Shown here: in pieces, positions 14,982 to 21,879 of the stretch
How the letters are laid out: every line of letters starts with the position of its first letter
How positions within the stretch are numbered: position 1 is the first letter of the stretch
Assembly: GCA_038210495.1 (NCBI GenBank)
Contig: JBBQWR010000063.1
Coordinates: forward strand, 1-23,400
Direction of reading: 5' to 3'
Length of the DNA stretch: 23,400 nt
From: JBBQWR01 sp038210495
GTDB lineage: Bacteria > Planctomycetota > Planctomycetia > Pirellulales > DATAWG01
Program-made: the position numbers and the translations under genes
The notes under the pieces: generated by a model
What the model was told of the DNA's origin: nothing
The model's database searches: none
What the model saw: the letters and a program-made list of their open reading frames with translations, nothing else

Positions 14982-16016
14982 TCACTCCCGTCGCCCGTCT
15001 CCCGACTCCCGACTCGCCTCTGCGTCGCCTGCGATCACCATCGTGCCGGGCAAGCCAGGGCGCAAAAGCTGGTTGCGGTTCTCGATCTCGGCTTTGACGC
15101 GGAACTGGCCGTTGACCGGGTTGACCTCGGGATTGACGAAGACCAGTTTTCCCGGGAATTCAGTGTGCGGGCTGCCCGGCAGATCGACCAATAATTTCAC
15201 GGCGCGACCCACGAGTTGCGCCGGCGCGTCGCGCGCGCTCAAGAACGCTTCGGCCTGCAAATGATCCAGGCGCACGATCCGCACGATCGGGTCGCCGGGC
15301 TGGACCCATTCGCCTTTGTGCCGTTTGATCTGAACGACCATGCCGGGGATGGGCGCGGCGATACGGCGGCGGTCCGCGCTGTTGGCGGCCAAGTCCACTG
15401 CGTTTTGCTTCAGTTTGACGGTCATTTCGGCGACCTCTTGATCTTCCTTGGCCTGCTCGAATTCCAGTGCCGCCCGCTCTTTCATGAGTCGTAGTTGGTC
15501 GATCTCGGATTGCGACACGCTGTTTTTGAATTTTTGCACCGATTCGAGCCCTCGTTCCAGTTCCACGGTCGCGACCTCCGCCGACTTTTTGGCGTACCGC
15601 GCCTTCACGTCGCTGGCGGCCTGTTTGGCGGCAATCTGCAATTCGACCTGAGCCTTCTGCAAAGCGAGCACCGGCTGGCTATCCTCTTGGCGCGCTAGCG
15701 AGGCGCCCTCGGTGACGAGTTGACCTTCTTGCACGTCTATCGTCGACAGGGCGCCGGCCTCGCGCGCCGAGACTTCAACCTGGTCGATCAATGTCACCAA
15801 GACGGGGACTTTGATCGGGCCATCGGCGGGCGCCGCGGAGGCTCGAATGGGAAGTGTTAAGAAGACCGCGATCGCCAGCGGAACGATTATCGGGAGGCCC
15901 GGGCTGGACCGCAGGGAAACCCCGGTGGCTTGCTGATGAGGTGGGGTCCACTCGCCGGGGCTTCGGCGAGGACGCCTCCAGCCCCGGCCACCCGAAGTAT
16001 TGTGACGGGATCTCAT
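14982..16016 (-). CDS. HlyD-family periplasmic adaptor (membrane fusion protein)
   Basis: This 344-residue protein has a hydrophobic signal segment at about 41-58 with likely cleavage at ASA near 61. The first lipoyl-like half follows (EVSAREAGALSTIDVQEGQLVTEGASLARQE, about 80-110), then a long coiled-coil hairpin (about 112-212), the second half (RRIAAPIPGMVVQIKRHKGEWVQPGDPIVRI, about 217-248) and a beta-barrel ending in LLRPGLPGTMVI. Such adaptors bridge inner-membrane exporters to TolC-type channels. The ATG lies 15 nt after the stop of the GAF-HlyD gene, so the two are coupled. The first 40 residues are odd: they precede the signal segment, are Arg/Pro/Gly-rich, and are translated through a palindromic repeat at 15954-15988. 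No other ATG, GTG or TTG lies before the signal segment; a CTG start is the only alternative. Confidence 0.85.
   Translation of the reverse strand: MRSRHNTSGGRGWRRPRRSPGEWTPPHQQATGVSLRSSPGLPIIVPLAIAVFLTLPIRASAAPADGPIKVPVLVTLIDQVEVSAREAGALSTIDVQEGQLVTEGASLARQEDSQPVLALQKAQVELQIAAKQAASDVKARYAKKSAEVATVELERGLESVQKFKNSVSQSEIDQLRLMKERAALEFEQAKEDQEVAEMTVKLKQNAVDLAANSADRRRIAAPIPGMVVQIKRHKGEWVQPGDPIVRIVRLDHLQAEAFLSARDAPAQLVGRAVKLLVDLPGSPHTEFPGKLVFVNPEVNPVNGQFRVKAEIENRNQLLRPGLPGTMVIAGDAEASRESGDGRRE
15954..15988. repeat. 9-bp palindromic repeat embedded in the N-terminus of the HlyD adaptor gene
   Basis: GCCGGGGCT (15954-15962) and AGCCCCGGC (15980-15988) are exact inverted repeats, with an inner GAGG/CCTC hairpin. 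The overlapping CTCGCC/GGCGAG stem gives an alternative fold. It has the look of the dispersed GC-rich intergenic palindromes of planctomycetes, yet it lies inside an open frame, covering roughly residues 10-21. Confidence 0.55.
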
Positions 16017-16031
16017 GATATTTCTCGCTTC

Positions 16032-18101
16032 TCAGAACAGAACGCGGGATTGAAACATTTCCCAAAACTCGTGCAGCCATACATATCCCAGCGAGCGGCG
16101 ACCGCAGTGGATTTTCACGATCGCCGTGGCGCCCGGCCGCAACTGGGCGCCGGGAAGGTTCGCTCGGTCGATATCGATCGTAACCAGGACGGTCGAGCCG
16201 GTGGTTTTGTCGCTTTCGGTCGACATGGCCACGCGACGCACTTGGCCCTCGTGCGTCGCGCTGGGATCGGTCGCCATGCGAAACGACGCGGAGAGTTCGG
16301 AGTCCGGCCGGTCTCGATGGCGCTCGTTCTCGGCGGCGATGACATGTCCGATGCGATTGTCGGCGACCTGAGCTTCGATTTCCCAAGGTCCATCGAGTTG
16401 GGCGACCGTCAACAACGCCTGACCTCGACCGACGGGCCGGGCCGAGAGCAGATTGGCCGCGTCCCAGGTAAGCACCGTGCCAGCCATCGGACTGAGCAGC
16501 TTCAGATCGTCGCGCTGTTTGTCGAGCACCGACCGCTGCCGCTTGAGGCTCTCGAGCAGCGATTTGACTTCTTCGCCTTCAGCCGAAAGCTGATTGATTT
16601 TTTCCGGCGAATTCGCGGATGCGTCGCGCCCCGCGGAGGTCAGCGACGCTTGAATGCCGGACAGCTTCGTTTGGGCGTCGTTGAATTCGCCATCCAGCCG
16701 GCTCGATTCGAAGTCGAGCTGCGGTTTGCGTAGCGTCACGAGCACCGCGCCGGCGGCCACGGCGTCGCCATGCGAAACTTTCACTTCGTCGACAATGCCG
16801 TCGGATCGGGCGAACACCTCGCGGCGATGCTGGGGCTGGAGTTCGCCGCGAGCCGAGATGTCGAAATCAGCCGGGATGAAAACGAGCGCCGCGACCGCTA
16901 TCGCCACGGCGGAAAGCGCGAGCGCCGTTTTCGGCAATTGACGGGCGCGCCCGAGCCAACCGATCCGTTCCAGCGCGCGCCACAACGGCGAAAGCGGCAC
17001 GCGCTGATAGGTCTGAGCGTTGCGCAGGGCTGCGGCGCTCTGCCGCGCGACGGCGCCAATTCGTTGCCGCTCCGCTTCGCCAAATCCGCCTCCTTCGAAT
17101 CGCTCGACGATCAGCGACCCGAGAAGCCGCCCGGCGTCGTGGACATTCGCCGGATGATCGCCCGATTCTCGATTCTTGGATTCTGGCGCGAACAGCGGAA
17201 TTACGGCGATCGCCCGAGCGTGCGTTTCATCCAACACGGCTTCCAGCGGGGCCTGAATTTGCGGGGCGAAATCGACTTCTCCCGCCGCGTGCCACAGCGG
17301 TTCGTGAGTCGCCGCGACACGGGCCGCGAGCTGTTCGAGTCGGCGAACCGCTTCCGAGCGGCGATCGAATTGATCGAGCCCACTGATGGCGAGCATCCGC
17401 GCGCCCTTCCCTCGAGCCATCGCCACGCTGATTCGATCGCAGCCGATCAGGCCGCGGCCATCGTTGACGATCGTGTAACCGACCGTCTTCGAATCGAGAC
17501 TGGCGTGAACGTTCTGCGTGAATCGCTCGAACTGTCCCCACAGCGTCTCGCGATCGCGCAGGCCCCGCAACTGAAAATTGCGCTGATACTCGGCGGCCAA
17601 GTCGCAGATCGCGGCGAGAAAATTGAGCGAGCCTTGTTGGCTGAGCGGGGCTGCGCTGGCCCGCTGAAATACTTCGACCAGTCCCGTGCCGCCCGCCTCC
17701 ATGGCGACCGGCGCCAGCACGAGCAAATACTCGGACGGGTTAAGTGCGCTGGAGGCGCCGGGCAGCGTCGATCGCGGCGGGACCAGTCGCGACTCGCCAC
17801 TCGAGAGCATTGACTCGACGAGATGGGTATGCCGCTGGGCGTCGGCCCAATTCTGCGCGAGCACAAGCCGATCGAATTGCACCTGGCATTCGACTCGAAT
17901 CTGTCCGGCCGGATCGCGGCCCCAAATGGCGCCGGCGACCGCCGCCAAACCGCGAACGGCGCCTTCGAGCAGGGCCTGATAAAACTGAGGGGCAGGCAAA
18001 TCGGAGCCCGCCAGCCGAGCCAAGCTATCGAGCAATTCCTCCAACTCCCGCGCGGCCAGATCGCCAGCGGAATCGTCCTGAGGTGTGGGCTCGTAGCTCA
18101 T
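16032..18101 (-). CDS. Tandem GAF-domain membrane-anchored HlyD adaptor
   Basis: This 689-residue protein has an N-terminal half with two GAF-like regions, about residues 35-175 and 185-365 (second: VHASLDSKTVGYTIVNDGRG, GCDRISVAM, AIAVIPLF, GSLIVERF). GAF domains sense small ligands or mediate dimerisation. One membrane helix follows at about 391-410 (TALALSAVAIAVAALVFIP). The rest is a HlyD adaptor: first lipoyl half (EVFARSDGIVDEVKVSHGDAVAAGAVLVTL), coiled coil (about 460-535), second half (KLLSPMAGTVLTWDAANLL) and a beta-barrel ending in LRPGATAIVKI. The topology puts the GAF part in the cytoplasm and the adaptor in the periplasm, so export could be gated by an internal signal. It is the first gene of the three-gene cluster and divergent from tolC. 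There is no clear Shine-Dalgarno. A TATATT box 9 nt upstream of the ATG could be a -10 for a nearly leaderless transcript. Confidence 0.85.
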   Translation of the reverse strand: MSYEPTPQDDSAGDLAARELEELLDSLARLAGSDLPAPQFYQALLEGAVRGLAAVAGAIWGRDPAGQIRVECQVQFDRLVLAQNWADAQRHTHLVESMLSSGESRLVPPRSTLPGASSALNPSEYLLVLAPVAMEAGGTGLVEVFQRASAAPLSQQGSLNFLAAICDLAAEYQRNFQLRGLRDRETLWGQFERFTQNVHASLDSKTVGYTIVNDGRGLIGCDRISVAMARGKGARMLAISGLDQFDRRSEAVRRLEQLAARVAATHEPLWHAAGEVDFAPQIQAPLEAVLDETHARAIAVIPLFAPESKNRESGDHPANVHDAGRLLGSLIVERFEGGGFGEAERQRIGAVARQSAAALRNAQTYQRVPLSPLWRALERIGWLGRARQLPKTALALSAVAIAVAALVFIPADFDISARGELQPQHRREVFARSDGIVDEVKVSHGDAVAAGAVLVTLRKPQLDFESSRLDGEFNDAQTKLSGIQASLTSAGRDASANSPEKINQLSAEGEEVKSLLESLKRQRSVLDKQRDDLKLLSPMAGTVLTWDAANLLSARPVGRGQALLTVAQLDGPWEIEAQVADNRIGHVIAAENERHRDRPDSELSASFRMATDPSATHEGQVRRVAMSTESDKTTGSTVLVTIDIDRANLPGAQLRPGATAIVKIHCGRRSLGYVWLHEFWEMFQSRVLF

Positions 18102-18182
18102 AGGAGATTCAATATAACTCGATTGCGCGGAGTGGGGCCATTGGAGTGCAAGGGATTAAGGTCGAATGGACGGGGGCCACTA

Positions 18183-18250
18183 CTGCTGGCTCGTCCAGCA
18201 GTGCAGCCTGTGAGCACATGGAAGGAACACTGCTGGACGAGCCAGCAGTG
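18183..18250. repeat. Paired inverted palindromes (REPIN-like doublet)
   Basis: Two palindromes face each other. CTGCTGG/CCAGCAG around CTCGT lies at 18183-18201. CACTGCTGG/CCAGCAGTG around ACGAG lies at 18228-18250. The two copies are also inverted relative to each other: 18183-18203 and 18228-18248 are exact 21-nt reverse complements 24 nt apart. This is the geometry of REP doublets. It lies in the 325-base divergent promoter region between the GAF-HlyD gene and tolC, in which I see no other element. Confidence 0.75.
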
Positions 18251-18426
18251 GCGCCCGCCGCTAGCGTTGCCGCCACCCCTGATCTGGCAATTTGCGAAAA
18301 TTTTAACGGTTGTGCCGGAAATAACGCCAATTGATCCCCCTCGATTGCCGATGACTAGCTCGAAGAACTCCCGTCAATTCAACAGACGTTCCGCTCGATC
18401 GCTCGCCTCGGGATCCCAGTTTGCTT

Positions 18427-21400
18427 ATGAAGCGTGTTTTAACCATTTTGAGCGGACTCCTGCTCGCGTCGGCGATGGCCGCCGGCTGCGGGTCGCATGC
18501 GCCGTTCAAATTTGGTCCGGATGGCGATCTCGCGCACTATACCGACGTCGCGACGAAGATCGAGGCGCCGAACATCGCAAACTGCCCGACCGATGCGTCG
18601 ATCAATTGCCAGTCGCCGCTGACGATCACGCCCGACAGCAATCCCGAGTATTGGAATTTCAAGCTCGAAGAGGCCATGCAAATGGCCCTGGCGAAATCGA
18701 AAGTGCTCCACGATCTTGGGGGCACGGTTCTCCGGTCGCCCGGCAACGTGCGAACGATCCACGGCCCGGCGATCGCCGAAACCGATCCACGTTACGGCGT
18801 CGAGGCGGCGCTATCGGAATTCGACGCGATCTTCTCCGAGAAATTCGACTATCAGCGAAACAATCGCTTGGTGAACAACGACCTGATCGGCGACAACACC
18901 AACCGGTTGTTGCAAGACACCGACACGTTCCAGTCGCAGATCAGCAAGCGCGCGGCGACCGGCGCCGAGTTCGATTTCAGGCACAACACGTTCTACGACC
19001 ACAGCAATACGTCGGTCAACAAATTCCGCAGTTCCTGGGATACCAACTTCGAGTTCGAGGCCCGGCAGCCGTTGTTGCAGGGCGCCGGCGTCGAGTTCAA
19101 TCGCATCGCCGGTCCGGCCGGCACGCCGGGCAATTTGAACGGCGTGCTGATCGCGCGGGTCAACACGGACATCAGTCTGGCCGAGTTCGAGATCGGCGTC
19201 CGCGATCTGGTGAGCAACGTCGAGAACGCCTATTGGGATCTGTACTTCGCCTATCGCGATCTGGACGCCAAGATCACGGCCCGCAATAGCGCACTGGAAA
19301 GTTGGCAGCGAACTCATGCCCTGTTCGAAAAGGGTCGGCAAGGGGGCGAGGCCGAGCGCGAGGCCGAATCGCGCGAACAGTATTTTCTCTTTCAGCAAGA
19401 AGTCGAAAACGCTTGGAATGGCCGGTTGGTTGGTGGCACCCAAACCAACAACGGTTCGAGCGGCGGAACGCTCCGCGGCGCCGGCGGGGTGCGGGTCGCC
19501 GAACGCCGCTTGCGATTGCTATTGGGTCTGCCGATCAACGATGGCCGCTTGATTCGCCCGGCCGACGAGCCGAGTCTGGCCAAGGTCGTGTTCAACTGGG
19601 AGGAGATTTTGCCCGAGGCGATCTCGCGCCGCCCCGAACTTCGCCGGCAGCGGTGGACGGTCAAGCGCGAGGAACTGGCCCTGATCGCCAGCCGCAACTT
19701 TCTGTTGCCTCGGTTGGATTCATTCAGCCTGTATCGGCTGCGTGGTTTTGGCCACGACCTGAAAGACGGCATGGACAATACGCCGGACAACAGCGCGTTC
19801 CAAGACTTGAATAGCTTCAAGCATCAGGAATGGGAATTCGGCATGGAGCTGAACATGCCGATCGGCGCCCGCCGCGGTCATGCCGCAGTGCGCAACGCTC
19901 AGTTGATATTAGCCCGCGAGAGAGCCGTGCTCGACGATCAAGAGCGCGAAGTGGTTCACGATCTAAGCAACGCGCTGGCCGACATCGAGCGGGCCTATCA
20001 AGTCGCGCAGATTGCCTACAATCGGCGGATGGCCGCCCGGGCGCAAGTCGGCGCCACCAAGGCCGCGCTCGAATCCGATCGCAAGGTGCCGCTCGATTTG
20101 TATCTGGAAGCCCAGCGCCGCCTGGCCGACGCCGAGAGTCAGTTCTTCGCCGCGCTGGCCGATTACGCGCTGGCGGTCAAGAACCTGCATTACGAAAAGG
20201 GTTCGCTGCTGGAGTACAACGAAATCTATATGTCGGAAGGCGCTTGGCCGGATAAAGCCTACAAAGACGCCGCCAATCGCCAGCCGACCCGCCATCAGCC
20301 ACGGCCGTTCAGCTACATCTTACAGCAGACGCCACCGCCGATTGGCCAAGATGCGACGATCGCGCCCGTCATGCCGTCGCATGAAATAGGGCGGTTCGGA
20401 CATGGCTATGGGCCGATGCCATCGGATGGGCTGCCCCATGGACCCCCGCCGGAAGCATTGCCGCCGATCGGTTTGCCGCAGACGAACCAACCGCCCGTCG
20501 GGCCCATTCAACTGTCGCCCAATCCGCCAACAGCTTCGCCGCCCGTGCCGGCGCCCTCGTTGCCCGCGCCCTCGTTGCCCGCGCCGACAAACTTGCCGCC
20601 GCTCAATCAACCCGATTCGCTCGCGCCGCCTCAAACGGGCGCCGCGAGCAGCAACTCGGCGGGACTGATGCGGCCAAGCCTCGCTGTTCCCGAGAGACCG
20701 CCGGTGGTCATGGCGCAGCAACCCCGGCCAAGCCAACAGCAGGCATTGCCCCCGATCGGTTTTCCGCGAGCGCCCTCGACGCCCGCGCCGGCGAGTTTGC
20801 CCTCCCCATGGACCCCGTCTCAGGATCAAGCGCAATCGAAGCCGGCGCCGCAACCGCCAGCGACGCAACTAACAACGCCGCAATCAACGCCGACAAGCAG
20901 CCTGCAGATCAATTGGCCGACCGCCGCCGCTCAGTCGCAACCGCCCGCGCGGCCGACATCGGCTTTCAGTCCGCCGCAGTCGTTCGTTCCGCAAAGTCCC
21001 CCGGTGCAGACGGCGCTACCCTATGCGGCCCAGGCGCGAATGCAGCCGGCGGCGTCCAGCGCTCTGCCGGCCATCGGATCGCGAGTGTCGCAAGCGTTAG
21101 TTTCGCCAACGTCAGTGGCCCCCGCGTCAGTGGCCCTCGCGTCAGTGGCGCCCGCGTCAGTGGCGCCCGCGTCAGTGGAGCCGGTCGCTCAACGGACTGC
21201 TGAACCGCGATCGCAAGCGTCAGCCAATTTACCATCGCAGTTGCTTCCGCGGGCCACCGATTCGACAACCGAACGCTGGGAAGTTCCGGCGGACAGCGCC
21301 GCGCCGAACATTCATGCGGACCAGACCGATACCAGCATCTTCGGTCGGGCGCCGCAAGCTTCGATGCATCGGCAACCCGCTCGGCAATCGGCCTATTCGC

Positions 21401-21789
21401 CGAGCACACTCACGGTTCGGCCAGCGACGCCGGCGCGAATGGCCTGGCCAGAGATTGTGAATCAGCCGCTGCCGCCGCTGGGCGCCTCTGGCCAACCCAG
21501 CGATGCCTTCGCCGCGCCGCAGGCACAGAACTCGGTCTACACGGCGCCCTCGGCCGCCGAAAGCTACATTCGTCCGGCATCGTTTCCGGCAGTCGATCCG
21601 GCGCCGCAGCACTGGCCGGTGTCCACCGAGAGCACTCCAACTCAGCAACCACGAACCTTCACTCAGTTGGCGCCCGCGCAGCCACCCGTCCGACAGGCCC
21701 GCCCGGCGCCGCAATTCGAGCCGCTGCCGCCGACGTTCAACGAACTCCTGCCATCGACCAATCTGCAACCGCTGCCGCCCACGCAGTAG
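18427..21789 (+). CDS. TolC-family outer membrane efflux protein with a long proline-rich C-terminal tail
   Basis: 1120 residues. The ATG at 18427 begins MKRVLTILSGLLLASAMAAGC, a lipoprotein-type signal with probable lipidated Cys21. Residues about 75-615 look like a TolC/OprM barrel and helical tunnel: NPEYWNFKLEEAMQMALAKS, paired helical repeats with NVENAYWDLYFAYRDLDAK and LRLLLGLP, and the second half with ISRRPELRRQR and LPLDLYLEAQRRLADAESQFF-like sequence (VPLDLYLEAQRRLADAE). TolC proteins form the outer-membrane exit duct for adaptor-linked exporters, so this is the natural partner of the divergently encoded adaptors. Residues about 619-1120 form a disordered Pro/Ala/Gln/Ser-rich tail with recurring LPPIG and a 15-bp tandem repeat; family members usually end near residue 500-600. 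The stop codon lies inside the palindromic repeat at 21786-21877. There is no strong ribosome-binding site. Confidence 0.88.
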   Translation: MKRVLTILSGLLLASAMAAGCGSHAPFKFGPDGDLAHYTDVATKIEAPNIANCPTDASINCQSPLTITPDSNPEYWNFKLEEAMQMALAKSKVLHDLGGTVLRSPGNVRTIHGPAIAETDPRYGVEAALSEFDAIFSEKFDYQRNNRLVNNDLIGDNTNRLLQDTDTFQSQISKRAATGAEFDFRHNTFYDHSNTSVNKFRSSWDTNFEFEARQPLLQGAGVEFNRIAGPAGTPGNLNGVLIARVNTDISLAEFEIGVRDLVSNVENAYWDLYFAYRDLDAKITARNSALESWQRTHALFEKGRQGGEAEREAESREQYFLFQQEVENAWNGRLVGGTQTNNGSSGGTLRGAGGVRVAERRLRLLLGLPINDGRLIRPADEPSLAKVVFNWEEILPEAISRRPELRRQRWTVKREELALIASRNFLLPRLDSFSLYRLRGFGHDLKDGMDNTPDNSAFQDLNSFKHQEWEFGMELNMPIGARRGHAAVRNAQLILARERAVLDDQEREVVHDLSNALADIERAYQVAQIAYNRRMAARAQVGATKAALESDRKVPLDLYLEAQRRLADAESQFFAALADYALAVKNLHYEKGSLLEYNEIYMSEGAWPDKAYKDAANRQPTRHQPRPFSYILQQTPPPIGQDATIAPVMPSHEIGRFGHGYGPMPSDGLPHGPPPEALPPIGLPQTNQPPVGPIQLSPNPPTASPPVPAPSLPAPSLPAPTNLPPLNQPDSLAPPQTGAASSNSAGLMRPSLAVPERPPVVMAQQPRPSQQQALPPIGFPRAPSTPAPASLPSPWTPSQDQAQSKPAPQPPATQLTTPQSTPTSSLQINWPTAAAQSQPPARPTSAFSPPQSFVPQSPPVQTALPYAAQARMQPAASSALPAIGSRVSQALVSPTSVAPASVALASVAPASVAPASVEPVAQRTAEPRSQASANLPSQLLPRATDSTTERWEVPADSAAPNIHADQTDTSIFGRAPQASMHRQPARQSAYSPSTLTVRPATPARMAWPEIVNQPLPPLGASGQPSDAFAAPQAQNSVYTAPSAAESYIRPASFPAVDPAPQHWPVSTESTPTQQPRTFTQLAPAQPPVRQARPAPQFEPLPPTFNELLPSTNLQPLPPTQ
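20551..20580 (+). repeat. Two-copy 15-bp tandem repeat in the tolC tail
   Basis: GCGCCCTCGTTGCCC occurs twice without change, encoding PAPSL repeats in the proline-rich tail. Confidence 0.7.
21111..21185 (+). repeat. Five-copy 15-bp tandem repeat in the tolC tail
   Basis: Five units of the form GTCAGTGGCSCCCGC run from 21111 to 21185. The third and fourth are identical and the last is diverged. A degenerate sixth unit may precede at 21096. They encode the pentapeptide (A)SVAP and keep frame, so copy number could vary without breaking the gene. Confidence 0.75.
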
Positions 21790-21877
21790 GTCGGGCGCCC
21801 TGTGCCTGACATGCGCGACTCGTGCATGGCGCCGAACTTTTCCTTAGCGCCTGTCAGGCACGGAGTGCCTGACCTAC
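21786..21877. repeat. 26-nt inverted repeat between convergent genes, overlapping the tolC stop codon
   Basis: The arms at 21786-21811 and 21852-21877 match as inverted repeats at 22 of 26 positions, and three of the four mismatches could still form G-U pairs in RNA. Each arm holds smaller GGCAC/GTGCC-like symmetry. The left arm contains the TAG of tolC (21787-21789) and the right arm ends 3 nt from the stop of the propeller gene. It could serve as a bidirectional terminator, though no T-run is present. It also resembles a dispersed planctomycete repeat. Confidence 0.7.
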
Positions 21878-21879
21878 GG

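Noticed and set aside
16770..17813. Plus-strand open frame of 347 codons
   Set aside because: It is antisense to the GAF-HlyD gene; its Arg-rich sequence has no family resemblance.
12544..18101. Cluster as a standard RND or ABC multidrug pump
   Set aside because: Adaptors and TolC are present, but no Walker motifs or RND transmembrane architecture appear in the window.
17823..19289. Plus-strand open frame of 488 codons
   Set aside because: It runs antisense to the GAF-HlyD start, through the repeat doublet, and then out of frame through tolC. No single protein would span these elements.
21096..21185. Short CRISPR-like array
   Set aside because: The units are contiguous 15-mers without spacers and encode an in-frame pentapeptide repeat.
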